A program made the translations under genes and the position numbers. Below the pieces are notes generated by a model that was given only the letters and a program-made list of their open reading frames with translations, made no database searches and was not told where the DNA came from. DNA of 64,000 nucleotides from Winogradskyella sp046545555 (GTDB lineage: Bacteria > Bacteroidota > Bacteroidia > Flavobacteriales > Flavobacteriaceae): positions 124,001 to 188,000 of the forward strand of contig NZ_JBHZTH010000005.1 of the NCBI RefSeq assembly GCF_046545555.1, read 5' to 3'. The first letter of the stretch is position 1. Every line of letters begins with the position of its first letter. Positions 42,311-52,147 of this stretch are shown here, one piece after another.

Positions 42311-44656
42311 CTAATTATATTTAAGTTTTTCATCTTTATCCCAAATTCCCCAGCGTGCACCTAAATCTCCTTCGTTATGCACTTTCCAAGACTCATCAAA
42401 AGAAGAAAAGTAAAACAATGGCACTTTTTCATCTATTGCCAAATTATTACTATTTATAAAATACTTCATAGCATTTTGTGATGATGGCTCAGCTTTACCA
42501 ACCTTATCACCTTGGTCTGGCCAACCTGTTTCTGTTATAATTATAGGTTTTCCTTTAGAAACTACTTTTGTAACCGCAACCATTTCTTTTAAATATTCAG
42601 AGGCTTGTTCTACACTACTCCCTTCCCAAAATGGATAGCAATTAATTAATAAAACATCACAAGCCTCTATAAGTTTTGGTCGTTCTAAAAATTGATAATA
42701 AGCATCAACATAACTTACTTTAAGGTTTGGCATTGCTTGTTTAATTCGCTTTATATAATCTATAATATTTTGTTCAGTTTGCTCATTACGCATTAAAACT
42801 TCATTTCCTACTACAGCAATATCTACATAGCCCTCTTTAGCTAATTGAATTAAAGCGTTTATCTCTTTTTCGTTTTTGTCTTTGTCTTTTCCAATCCATG
42901 CCCCAACTATAGTTTTTAGACCTTCAGCATGTGCTGCTTTTGGAATATATTCATTACCATCTGTACAAGAAAAAGAACGTACCCACTTAGTGTATGGTGC
43001 AATAATTGCCATGCGTCGTTTTATTTGTTCTTGTGTTAATTGATCGCCAACGTTTTGGTCTTTTGCATAAGGACTAAAACATATACCATGTAATCCATTA
43101 TTTAAGGTGGTAGAAAACATCGTTTTTATTTCTTTTTCGGTTTTTGAAGAAAAATCAACATCAGTTTTTAAACCAGAAGTAAAATTGAATTTACCTAAGG
43201 ATAATAATTTATCCGTTTGGTAATAAGAAGTTAGATTATTTGGTGATTTTTTTCGTGCATCTAATTCTTCTCTTACTTTACCTGCACTTTCTTCTGTGAC
43301 TTTATAGTTACGCATCACAAGCATTGCAATGACTGTACCTACTATGGGAATTCCTGAAAAAGACAAACGTAATCCATCAATTGCTCCTTCAGGTTGTACG
43401 GTTGCACCAGAATCAAAACCTACTGAACTTAAAATAACACCACTCAAACCTCCAGCAATGGCGAAACCAAATTTAACTACAAACCAATAAATAGCTCCAA
43501 AGGTACCTTCTCTTCTGAGTCCTGAAGTAAGCTCATCTAAATCAATTACATCGGCGGTCATGGACATCATTAAAACAAATAAACTTCCAATTCCAAAGGA
43601 GAAAAACGGTAATGCAATAATAAATAGGTAAGGTTTTCCTGGTACAAAAAGAAACCATAGCATAAGATATCCAAAAATCGAAATGGCCTGTGAAATAAGG
43701 AAGGCCTTCTTTTTTCCCATTGATTTGGACATTTTAGTAACAATAGGTATAACCATAAAAGTAGTTCCAAGCGCACCTAAGCATCCAAAAAGTGTTGGCC
43801 ATATTCCTGCAGCACCCGCATCACCATCAAAAAGATGATACACAATAATAAAGAAAGAGAACGAAGCTATGGTCATAAAGGCATTATAGACCAAAAAGGT
43901 TGCAATACATAATTGTCTGAATGGCTTTATTTTAAAAGCACTTTTAAAACCTGAACCTATTTCTTTAAGGCTAGCACCAATGTATTTTAATTTGAGTGGA
44001 GAATAATCTTCATTTAATGTAGATTTACTTTTAATAAAAATACCTGGAATGATTGCACAAATTGCAGAAAAAGCCCCTACCCAAATAGCTAAAGTTCGAG
44101 TTGCTACTTCTGCCGACTCAAACCATTCTGGATCATACATAATTACCCAAAACCAAGGCGCTATTACCCATGCCCATTGCCCAATCCATTGAGCAGTTGC
44201 CATAATATCGGTGCGTTCATGAAAATCTTCACTCATTTCGTAACCCATAGCTACATAAGGAACACTATAAATGGTAATCCCCAAGTAAAATATAATTGAC
44301 CAAATCATGAAGTAAGTGAAATTATAATCAACTCCAGCATCTTTATAAAGTTGCCACATTGCAATGAATGAAATAAAAAGAATTATACCTCCGAGAATTA
44401 CGTAAGGCTTTCGTCTTCCCCATCTTGATTTAGTATTATCTGAAATATAGCCCATAATTGGGTCTGTAACAAAGTCAAAAAGTCTTGGGAATAAATATAT
44501 CACACCCCACATCCATCCTGGAAAGCCTAAATCCTGAACCAAGACCACCATAAATATTCCTAATGCGGCAGGAAACATTTGATTAGCAAGCATACCTATA
44601 CCAAAGGCTACTTTCTGTCCAAATGGTACTTTTTTAGTAATTGTTGACATAATCAT
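42311..44656 (-). CDS. MFS (GPH-type) sugar transporter fused to a GH17 glycosidase domain
   Basis: 781 residues. Residues 1-~460 form a twelve-span sugar:cation symporter of the glycoside-pentoside-hexuronide class, with the signature DPIMGYISDNTKSRWGRRKP. After a ~45-residue hydrophilic linker, residues ~505-781 are a complete GH17 barrel with acid/base Glu 619 (VVGNEVLMR) and nucleophile Glu 709 (ITETGWPD). With twelve spans the C-terminus is cytosolic, so incoming oligosaccharides would be cleaved as they arrive. A stand-alone copy of the GH17 domain follows 22 bases downstream. The start may be the Met at 44650 instead. The gene is the second-to-last of a ten-gene run with gaps mostly under 35 bases. 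Confidence 0.9.
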   Translation of the reverse strand: MIMSTITKKVPFGQKVAFGIGMLANQMFPAALGIFMVVLVQDLGFPGWMWGVIYLFPRLFDFVTDPIMGYISDNTKSRWGRRKPYVILGGIILFISFIAMWQLYKDAGVDYNFTYFMIWSIIFYLGITIYSVPYVAMGYEMSEDFHERTDIMATAQWIGQWAWVIAPWFWVIMYDPEWFESAEVATRTLAIWVGAFSAICAIIPGIFIKSKSTLNEDYSPLKLKYIGASLKEIGSGFKSAFKIKPFRQLCIATFLVYNAFMTIASFSFFIIVYHLFDGDAGAAGIWPTLFGCLGALGTTFMVIPIVTKMSKSMGKKKAFLISQAISIFGYLMLWFLFVPGKPYLFIIALPFFSFGIGSLFVLMMSMTADVIDLDELTSGLRREGTFGAIYWFVVKFGFAIAGGLSGVILSSVGFDSGATVQPEGAIDGLRLSFSGIPIVGTVIAMLVMRNYKVTEESAGKVREELDARKKSPNNLTSYYQTDKLLSLGKFNFTSGLKTDVDFSSKTEKEIKTMFSTTLNNGLHGICFSPYAKDQNVGDQLTQEQIKRRMAIIAPYTKWVRSFSCTDGNEYIPKAAHAEGLKTIVGAWIGKDKDKNEKEINALIQLAKEGYVDIAVVGNEVLMRNEQTEQNIIDYIKRIKQAMPNLKVSYVDAYYQFLERPKLIEACDVLLINCYPFWEGSSVEQASEYLKEMVAVTKVVSKGKPIIITETGWPDQGDKVGKAEPSSQNAMKYFINSNNLAIDEKVPLFYFSSFDESWKVHNEGDLGARWGIWDKDEKLKYN

Positions 44657-44688
44657 TTAGTTTTAGTTAGTTAGTTTATTATTAAAAG

Positions 44689-46182
44689 TTATGTAAGCGG
44701 AATCATAATAGTTTGTATAGCTTGCTCATCAATTTTAATATCAATTAATTTATCGTTTAAGATCAGAGTAAAATTCTTTGCAATTTTACCTTCATTGAAA
44801 ACAACTACTGCAATTGTACCATCAGGATTTTGAGCTGCAGTGACCATTAAATCATCATCTGTTTTATCTACTCCAATCACTTCCGCACCAGGCCGTATAT
44901 ATTTACTAAAATGAGACATGGTATAATATAGTGGTGTTAGATATACCTCATCAGCATCTGGATCTACAATTATTGGCGCCACACACCAATTTTCAAACCA
45001 GTTTGGGCCTCCTTGTTTATCAAGTACCATATTCCAATCTACCCATCCATCTACCCAATTATTAAGACAGCCAATAATATCTCTTGCATATCTGTTTACT
45101 GGCGCATATTTAGGATGATAAGGCTTATCCTTTTCTGGTGCCCAATCCCAACCCCAATCTGTTGCTTCTTTTTGCCAGTACCAATTATCGTCTTGCCACT
45201 TTGGGATTTCTGAATCAACACAAGCTTCTGATTGTATTAAATACTTGTTAGGTGCTTTGTTATGAGCATATTGTAATTCCTCTGGAAAATAATCGTAGGT
45301 ACTTGCATACCAATGAATAGCCGTTCCATCAAAGTATTTAGACGTGGCTTCATTTCTATATTGAGAATCTACCCATTCTTTAAGATGTTCTCTATTTTGA
45401 TCGTATCCTAAAATTTTGGCATTATGGCCATCAGCTTCCAGTTTTGGACCTAAATGATTCTGTACAAAATTTGTCATTTCATCTGGTGTGTAATGCATGC
45501 TTTCCCAGTTATTACCGTTTCCTAAAGGTTCATTCTCAACAGTAAATCCCCAAATATCAATGCCTTCAGCTTTGTAAGCATTAATATATTTAGAGAAAAA
45601 TAACGCCCAAGTATCATAATATTCTGGTAATAATTTACCGCCAACCCAGTCGTTATTATCTTTCATCCAAGGCGCAGCTGTCCACGGAGAAGATAATATC
45701 TTAAAACCATCCTTTGATACTCCCATAGCATCCTTTATCATAGGAATAATATCGTCTTTATCTTCTTTTATAGAGAAGTGCTTTAATTCTTTATCACTTT
45801 CAACTGGTGTATACGAATACTGACTTATTGAAAAATCACAAGAATTCATATGTGTTCTTGTTAAAGAATATTTAGCACCACTTTCACCGAAATAGGCTTC
45901 TATAACTTTTGCTCTATTCTCTTTACCTAATTTATTTAATAAAGATGCTGAAGACTCTGTAAAAGACCCTCCAAAACCTGTAATAGTTTGGTATTTTACT
46001 TGGGGTTGTAATTTCACAGTGCTGCTAGCTGAATCTATCGATGTAAAGTCATCTAGCTTAGTAAGCTTATTTCCACTCGCAGATGTTTCGTAAACCTCTG
46101 CTTCTAATTGTTTTGGTTTTTCAGTACAACTCATTATTATTAAAACTAAAAAAACGGAAAAAAAATATTGAATTGGTTTCAT
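44689..46182 (-). CDS. GH30-family beta-glucanase/beta-glucosidase lipoprotein
   Basis: 497 residues with a lipoprotein signal (LVLIIMSC, Cys 19). Glycoside hydrolase family 30 barrel with acid/base Glu 218 (TVENEP) and nucleophile Glu 319 (IQSEAC), the ITGFGGSFTESSA start, PWTAAPWMKDN and IHWYAS; a C-terminal beta-sandwich side domain ends it. In laminarin loci GH30 enzymes usually remove beta-1,6-linked glucose branches; that specificity is inferred from the neighbours and not from sequence alone. Location is a membrane surface, periplasmic or outward. It starts 12 bases from the end of the GH17 lipoprotein gene (46194-47486), with which it is likely cotranscribed. Confidence 0.9.
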   Translation of the reverse strand: MKPIQYFFSVFLVLIIMSCTEKPKQLEAEVYETSASGNKLTKLDDFTSIDSASSTVKLQPQVKYQTITGFGGSFTESSASLLNKLGKENRAKVIEAYFGESGAKYSLTRTHMNSCDFSISQYSYTPVESDKELKHFSIKEDKDDIIPMIKDAMGVSKDGFKILSSPWTAAPWMKDNNDWVGGKLLPEYYDTWALFFSKYINAYKAEGIDIWGFTVENEPLGNGNNWESMHYTPDEMTNFVQNHLGPKLEADGHNAKILGYDQNREHLKEWVDSQYRNEATSKYFDGTAIHWYASTYDYFPEELQYAHNKAPNKYLIQSEACVDSEIPKWQDDNWYWQKEATDWGWDWAPEKDKPYHPKYAPVNRYARDIIGCLNNWVDGWVDWNMVLDKQGGPNWFENWCVAPIIVDPDADEVYLTPLYYTMSHFSKYIRPGAEVIGVDKTDDDLMVTAAQNPDGTIAVVVFNEGKIAKNFTLILNDKLIDIKIDEQAIQTIMIPLT

Positions 46183-46193
46183 CGTTTGTTGTA

Positions 46194-47486
46194 TTAATTA
46201 TGATTCTTTTCAGAGATTTCTTTACTCGTAGGTGGCACTAATACGTCCTTCATCATCATATTCTTATCACCATTATAAGTTTTAATTATTGCATTTCCGT
46301 TTCTAGTCAATCCATCAAAGACACCTTTATCTACCTTATCCCATAAAGCATATTTTGCTTGTCCATTAACGGTAAACAAACCAAAGTGATTTTCTGAACC
46401 TTGAGGATTTGCAGCATCTTTCCAAGGCTCATCAAAACCTTCAAAATAGAAGCAAGAAATGTTATTTGTATTTGTCCAATCTCTAATTAAGTTATGAAAC
46501 TGTGCCTCTTTATATTCATCTGTAGATTTTGAACCTTCAGGACCATAAAAACTATTCGATACTGTTGCCCAACCTGTTTCACCAATATGAATTGGTTTAT
46601 CCACTCCTAGATTTTTCATGTAAGTAGATACACTATTAAACTGTGTTTTAGAGTACTCTAAAGAGCGTAGCATCGCTGCATCGATCTTTTCTATATCTGA
46701 TAAATTAGCTTCACGCTCTGGGACTCCCCAAAACGTAGGATTATAATGGGTATCGTGCATTGGGTAGGTATGCATAGATATAAAGTCAACCGCTTTAATT
46801 AATTTATTTAAATCCTCGACATGATATTCTTCTCCACCACCTCCCCAAGACGCAAAGTTATCTGAACTTGTTACCCATAAATCTTTAGGCAACTTATTTG
46901 TTTTCTTTAATTCTTGTAAATGGCTAACCCATTTTAAAATTATTCCTGGCTGCACATAATATAAAGCTTGCCATTTTACCATAGCTTCATTACCAACAGC
47001 AATTACTTTAACAATATCTGGGTACTGGTTAGCTAAAGCTACTGCTCTTGCAATTTCTGTACTATTAGCTTCACTTTCTTCGTCGTGATTTGGTGATAAA
47101 TCTGTAAATGCATTTTTGCAATTTATCCATGCACCTAACATTACATACATCTCAAAGCTAGGGTCTTCTTTTTTTAATTCCGTTATTGCTTTTAACACAT
47201 TTGAAGCATGTGGTAAGTGTACTTTATAAGTACGCAGCACTTTAATGCCAATGGCAGACAATAGCAACATGTCTTCTTTTAGTTCTTCAATCGTTGGTTC
47301 TACATCGTGATTTACATTTCTATAACCACCATAAGACATGGCTAAATACTCTGGATTACCTAAAATTTCTTTTGCAGTTAATTCACTAGATGTTTCCACT
47401 TCGTTTTGTGACTTTGATTTTTCATTGCAAGACCATAAAAAAACTAAACTCATTGTAATTATAAAAACAGTATGCTTTAATTTCAT
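46194..47486 (-). CDS. GH17-family beta-1,3-glucanase lipoprotein
   Basis: 430 residues; lipoprotein signal ends VFLWSC (Cys 20). GH17 barrel with acid/base Glu 167 (AVGNEAMVKW) and nucleophile Glu 302 (HIGETGWA), plus ISMHTYPMHDTHYNPTFW and CFYFEGFDEPWKD. Whole-domain alignment with the next gene in the operon (47509-48672) shows long shared blocks, about two thirds of positions; that one lacks the signal peptide. It should cut beta-1,3-glucan oligosaccharides at the periplasmic or surface face. Related enzymes from marine flavobacteria act on laminarin. The gene is separated from its paralogue by 22 bases and from GH30 by 11. Confidence 0.9.
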   Translation of the reverse strand: MKLKHTVFIITMSLVFLWSCNEKSKSQNEVETSSELTAKEILGNPEYLAMSYGGYRNVNHDVEPTIEELKEDMLLLSAIGIKVLRTYKVHLPHASNVLKAITELKKEDPSFEMYVMLGAWINCKNAFTDLSPNHDEESEANSTEIARAVALANQYPDIVKVIAVGNEAMVKWQALYYVQPGIILKWVSHLQELKKTNKLPKDLWVTSSDNFASWGGGGEEYHVEDLNKLIKAVDFISMHTYPMHDTHYNPTFWGVPEREANLSDIEKIDAAMLRSLEYSKTQFNSVSTYMKNLGVDKPIHIGETGWATVSNSFYGPEGSKSTDEYKEAQFHNLIRDWTNTNNISCFYFEGFDEPWKDAANPQGSENHFGLFTVNGQAKYALWDKVDKGVFDGLTRNGNAIIKTYNGDKNMMMKDVLVPPTSKEISEKNHN

Positions 47487-47508
47487 GATCTTTATTGTAT
47501 TAATAGTC

Positions 47509-48672
47509 TTATCGTTTTGTTGGCGGTACTAAAACATGTGGCATTAATTCTTCCTTATTACCGTTATAGGTTTTTGTTATCGGATTTCCATTTCTAGTTA
47601 ATCCTTCAAAAATGCCTTTGTCTACCAAATTCCATATCGGATATTTAGCTTCTCCATTTATTTTGAAAAGTCCAAAATGATTTTCTGAACCGCTTGGATT
47701 GTGTTGGTCTTTCCACTGTTCATTAAAAGCTTCAAAATAAAAACATGATATTCCTGCTCTGTTCGTCCAATTACGCATGAGTTTATAGAATAAGCCCTGT
47801 TTATATTCATCTGTCGCTTTAGACCCATTCTTACCATAAAACCCATTTGACACACTTGCCCATCCTGTCTCACCGATATGAATTGGCTTATCTATTCCTA
47901 AACTCTTCATGTAATTTTCTACACCCTTAAATTGCTCTTGAGAAAATCTAAGAGCGCGCTCCATTGCCATTTCAATCTTGGTTGCACTCGGCGCACCTTT
48001 ATGTGCTTTTGGTACATCCCAAAATTCTGGATTATAATGTGTATTATGATATGGGTAGCTATGCATAGAAATATAATCTACCGCTTCTATTAAATTTTCT
48101 AAATCTTTACAATGATAGGTCTCTTCGCCACCACCCCAAGATGCAAAATCGTCAGAGCTTGTTATCCAAAGGTCTTTAGGTAATTGGTTATTCTTCTTTA
48201 GATCTTGTAAATAATTAACCCATTTTAAAATAATATTTGGTTGCACATAGTAACTTGTTGCCCACTTTACCATAGCTTCATTTCCTACCGCAAGTACTTT
48301 TACAATATCTGGATACGCATTCGCTAAGGCTACTGCTCTAGATATTTCAGCGTCATTATCCGGACTTTCCACATTGTGATTAGGCATTTTTTCCGTCCAT
48401 GCATTTAGGCAATCTATCCAAGCCCCAAGCATTACGTACATCTCAAAATTTGAGTCTTCCTTTCCTAATTCTGTGATCGCTTTTAATATATTTGATGCTT
48501 GCTCTAGTTGTACATTATAAGTTCTTAAAAATTTAATACCCATGGCGTATAAAATTTTAAGATCATCTTTTATTTCAGGTATAGTAGGCTGAACATCTCG
48601 TGTCTTAGCTCTATATCCTCCGTACGATATGGCCAAGTATTCCGAATTTCCTAATATATCTTTAGCAGTCAT
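47509..48672 (-). CDS. GH17-family beta-1,3-glucanase, cytosolic paralogue
   Basis: 387 residues starting at the conserved TAKDILGNSEYLAISYGGYR, exactly where the mature domain of the lipoprotein paralogue begins, with no signal peptide. Catalytic residues are Glu 132 (AVGNEAMVKW) and Glu 268 (HIGETGWA). It would act on imported laminari-oligosaccharides in the cytosol, beside the phosphorylase encoded six bases upstream. The pair with 46194-47486 is a duplication whose copies were sent to different compartments. No alternative in-frame start that would encode a signal sequence is available: the upstream gene ends six bases before the ATG. Confidence 0.9.
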   Translation of the reverse strand: MTAKDILGNSEYLAISYGGYRAKTRDVQPTIPEIKDDLKILYAMGIKFLRTYNVQLEQASNILKAITELGKEDSNFEMYVMLGAWIDCLNAWTEKMPNHNVESPDNDAEISRAVALANAYPDIVKVLAVGNEAMVKWATSYYVQPNIILKWVNYLQDLKKNNQLPKDLWITSSDDFASWGGGEETYHCKDLENLIEAVDYISMHSYPYHNTHYNPEFWDVPKAHKGAPSATKIEMAMERALRFSQEQFKGVENYMKSLGIDKPIHIGETGWASVSNGFYGKNGSKATDEYKQGLFYKLMRNWTNRAGISCFYFEAFNEQWKDQHNPSGSENHFGLFKINGEAKYPIWNLVDKGIFEGLTRNGNPITKTYNGNKEELMPHVLVPPTKR

Positions 48673-48678
48673 TTATTT

Positions 48679-51600
48679 TTATTTTAAATGAGACTCTTTT
48701 ACGTACACTTTTATAATATCTATATCACCTGAACGACTAAATAGCGATGTACTCAACTCGTTATCTAAACTTAAATTATTGAAGCTCTTAGACTCACCAT
48801 TAGCTAAGTTGACATGTACACCATCGGTTTGTGATACTTCGTAAACTACAGGAACTTGACAATAGGTAAAAACTAATTCTCCTTCTGTAAGTTTAAGCTC
48901 TCTATCATTACCATTAATGTTGATATAATTAAATGTTTTTGCTTCTTTTAAAAATTCATCTTTGCGCAGCATACTTGGATTAAATACCAAATTACCATCC
49001 TTCATAAAAACACCAAGCTCTCCAAAACGACTTAATATATCTTCTTTTACTTGACCTGTCATTCCAGGTTGTTGCGCTCCTTTACCAGCAGGTGTATGCG
49101 AATATGGATCTGTTGGAAACGCACCATATAATTCTGGTGATTTGTGCACACCTATCCCTTCATTAATCTCATAATAATGCTCTAATAATTTACCTATGAC
49201 TTCGTCTGATTCATTTTCATGAATTGCTTTTTGACAGCACTCCATTACAGCAAGCAACAGTTTTGAAACCATATGCCAGTATATTGAACCTAAGCCTTCA
49301 TAGCCATAAAATGTACCTGATCTGCCAGTAAACGCTTTATGATTAAAAATATCTTCGAAAATTTGAAGAACTTTAGATGCATCTTTATTCGCTAAATCTT
49401 CATAAGAAGTTCCTTCTAATTTTTGTAGCCCTTCTTTTAAATCATTTCCGTTTTTAAAATTCCCATTAAAATGGTATTCGCCATTTACATCTTTATCAAT
49501 AATCTGGGTATTTCCATCTGAGATGAGTTTTTGTAATAAACTAGAATTTTCTACAGCAGCAGAAGGCACTGTATTTCTATCCATAAAACCTTTTAAGTTT
49601 TTGTACGGATATAATATATAACTATACTGATCTTTTCTAAAGAGCTTACTTTGTTTTAAACCATCTAAAACCGCTAAATTTTCTTTAGACGACAAATAAC
49701 CTGAACTTAAAACGGCAACTTGGCCTTCTAACATTTCATCTAAATAAGAAACCGAAACGCTGTTATTTGTATCCACGGTCATTAGATTATAAGCATGATA
49801 TATATCATCTTTACGCTTATTAGCTTCTATAGAATGTTCTAAATGTTTTAATGCTGATTTTGTGAAAGCTTTAATCGCAGCTATTTCAATTGTTGTTTTA
49901 TTTCCTGAAAAAGAGTTTTCATAAACGCTTTCGCGATAATTACTACCTGCCTTTCCCAAAGCGTCTAAAATTTCTTTTCTTGTTTCATCATTAATTGCAC
50001 CTGATAAAACTGTTACGTTATCTTGTAAGATTGATTTTACCGAATTGAAAAAATCAGCTAGTTCTGTAGATATTTCAACCTCTTCTGTACTACTATTTGC
50101 AAACACATCCTCAAAAAACTTCAAAAATCGTCTTAAGTAACAAAGTGTCACCATTGAAATACCGTTTCCTACTAAGGCATTATTTGCATCGTTCCATTCC
50201 GGACGTTGCGTATTCATCCAAATGCCACCTTCTGGAATAAAATTAGAGAGTTTTGCTAATGTTGTCGCTAAAATTTTCTCCATGAAATTTGCTCTAACAA
50301 CATCACCATTGCGATTTTGCAATAATGCTCCATCAGCGCCTAAAGTATCTCTGTACACTCTAATTTTATGATCTAAATCTTCATTAAACTCGATTGTATC
50401 TTTAGGATTTTTTAACAAGTCTCCATATTCTTTAATCCTATAAGGGACATTTGCATACACAAATAAATCTTTAGTAAAGAAACGCTCTAATTCGCCTGGC
50501 TTGTAATCTTCAATAAATTCTAAAAATTTAAGCAAATAAATTATTTGATGATCTCCCCAATAACCGATATAAGACCAAGGATCATCTGGTTCGCTAATTT
50601 CCCAATCAAATCCACCTTTGGTTACACGGTATGGATTATAACCATCGAAGGTTGTAGCGTTTAGAAATTTATGAATCATACTTTCAATAAACTCAGGATA
50701 AGAGCACGCTAAGGCTTCCCAATTTTGAAAAATATCTCTCCAATTACCTTCATAGTCTAGAATCTTAGAACCATCAACTTCACTTCTTGTATTAATCGAA
50801 AACTTGTTCCAAGGTCTACTAGGATCACCATGCCTGCGACTAAATTTTAAAGGCAAATACTCTAAGCACAAACGTGTAAAATCTTTATCAGAACTTTTAT
50901 TTGCAATTTCTTTGAGTAGGTTTAAGGTAAACACTTCTGGCAAATCTTTTACAACAGCAACGTTATTTTTAGCAACATTTCTATTTGCTGCATGCAGGTA
51001 GGTCTTAAAATCCCATTTTTCGATATTATAGCCATCATCAAAAATACCACCTCTCATGATATTAAAAAGAGTATTAGAAAAGTGTCTTGTATCCTTAAAA
51101 CTATCTGATGTTAATTGTAAACCGTCTGACGCTGCATTTAATTTTATTAGATTTTTTGTGCCAAATTCTATATTATCATTAAGTTTTTCTAATAGCTTAT
51201 CGTCTTGTTTTATATCATTTGAAATCTTTGCAATATCAGAATGATCTTGATTCACATTTGCTACAATACACCAATCTTTTTGATTATTTGATGCTAACTT
51301 GAATGATGCATTAATGAAATAGGCGCCTTTTTCTGCTTTTACATCTGTCTCTAATTTGGTATCAGCAAAATTCCTAAACGCATCTAATTGTAGAGATGAT
51401 AACAAGTATGTCGGATTTTTAAACCCTAAAGACCAAGCAATATTGGCTTTTAAGGCTTCACTTGGTTCTGCTTTATCTACAATTATTGCACTAAGTGCAA
51501 AAATTCCGATTCCAGAATCTTTAACCAATTCGTTTCTTTTGTAGGCATCTACTAAATTACTACTTGCATTTTGTAGCGCACTACTCACTCCAAATGGTAA

Positions 51601-52125
51601 AACATTCTGAATACCGTCTAAAGCATTGACATCTATAATATCGCTTGAATTATTTATAAGTCTCGATTTCTTTACAAAACCGTATTTATTACTAGAACAC
51701 CATTCGTAGCGATAGGTTATATCTAAATCTATATTTTCTTCTTCAAAAATTACCGAATTACCATAAACACCTTTGTATAAATTACATCGTGTATTATAAT
51801 TGTCTTGAAACCGAATTGAAAAAGGTTCCCATAAAAACCTTTGCCCATTTTTAGTAATTTGAAATATAGATTTAGCGCCAGTTATTTCGGCAGATTCTGT
51901 AATCTTATCATCCGAATAATATGGAAATAAAGCAAATTCAGAATTTTTTCTTCCGGCAGTTAAGCCTCCATTACTAGATATAAACATCCAGTGATTAGAA
52001 TCACTAACTATGCTCATAAAAAATGGTCGCATTTCATTACTATTAGAAATTTTGAAATACTTCTTATTATTAATTGTAACCTGATCTAACTTAGCTTCGT
52101 TACCTGAAATCGTGTTATTTTTCAA
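48679..52125 (-). CDS. GH149-type beta-1,3-oligoglucan phosphorylase (GH94-related)
   Basis: 1148 residues, no signal peptide; TTG start, with no upstream ATG in frame. It has the GH94/GH149/GH161 organisation: an N-terminal beta-sandwich (SSNGGLTAGRKNSEFALFPY), a long helical region, the alpha/alpha barrel with GDPSRPWNKF, DYEGNWRDIFQNWEAL and GYWGDHQIIYLLKFLE, and RPEWNDANNALVGNG carrying the putative catalytic Asp 646 (the WND motif of GH94). A C-terminal sandwich follows. The length fits GH149, whose known members convert beta-1,3-oligoglucans plus phosphate to glucose 1-phosphate. It is cytosolic, directly before the cytosolic GH17, so imported laminari-oligosaccharides would be split with energy saved. 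The family assignment is by memory of motifs; GH161 is the alternative. Confidence 0.82.
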   Translation of the reverse strand: MKNNTISGNEAKLDQVTINNKKYFKISNSNEMRPFFMSIVSDSNHWMFISSNGGLTAGRKNSEFALFPYYSDDKITESAEITGAKSIFQITKNGQRFLWEPFSIRFQDNYNTRCNLYKGVYGNSVIFEEENIDLDITYRYEWCSSNKYGFVKKSRLINNSSDIIDVNALDGIQNVLPFGVSSALQNASSNLVDAYKRNELVKDSGIGIFALSAIIVDKAEPSEALKANIAWSLGFKNPTYLLSSLQLDAFRNFADTKLETDVKAEKGAYFINASFKLASNNQKDWCIVANVNQDHSDIAKISNDIKQDDKLLEKLNDNIEFGTKNLIKLNAASDGLQLTSDSFKDTRHFSNTLFNIMRGGIFDDGYNIEKWDFKTYLHAANRNVAKNNVAVVKDLPEVFTLNLLKEIANKSSDKDFTRLCLEYLPLKFSRRHGDPSRPWNKFSINTRSEVDGSKILDYEGNWRDIFQNWEALACSYPEFIESMIHKFLNATTFDGYNPYRVTKGGFDWEISEPDDPWSYIGYWGDHQIIYLLKFLEFIEDYKPGELERFFTKDLFVYANVPYRIKEYGDLLKNPKDTIEFNEDLDHKIRVYRDTLGADGALLQNRNGDVVRANFMEKILATTLAKLSNFIPEGGIWMNTQRPEWNDANNALVGNGISMVTLCYLRRFLKFFEDVFANSSTEEVEISTELADFFNSVKSILQDNVTVLSGAINDETRKEILDALGKAGSNYRESVYENSFSGNKTTIEIAAIKAFTKSALKHLEHSIEANKRKDDIYHAYNLMTVDTNNSVSVSYLDEMLEGQVAVLSSGYLSSKENLAVLDGLKQSKLFRKDQYSYILYPYKNLKGFMDRNTVPSAAVENSSLLQKLISDGNTQIIDKDVNGEYHFNGNFKNGNDLKEGLQKLEGTSYEDLANKDASKVLQIFEDIFNHKAFTGRSGTFYGYEGLGSIYWHMVSKLLLAVMECCQKAIHENESDEVIGKLLEHYYEINEGIGVHKSPELYGAFPTDPYSHTPAGKGAQQPGMTGQVKEDILSRFGELGVFMKDGNLVFNPSMLRKDEFLKEAKTFNYININGNDRELKLTEGELVFTYCQVPVVYEVSQTDGVHVNLANGESKSFNNLSLDNELSTSLFSRSGDIDIIKVYVKESHLK

Positions 52126-52147
52126 TGTATGGTTGGTTTACTTTTAA

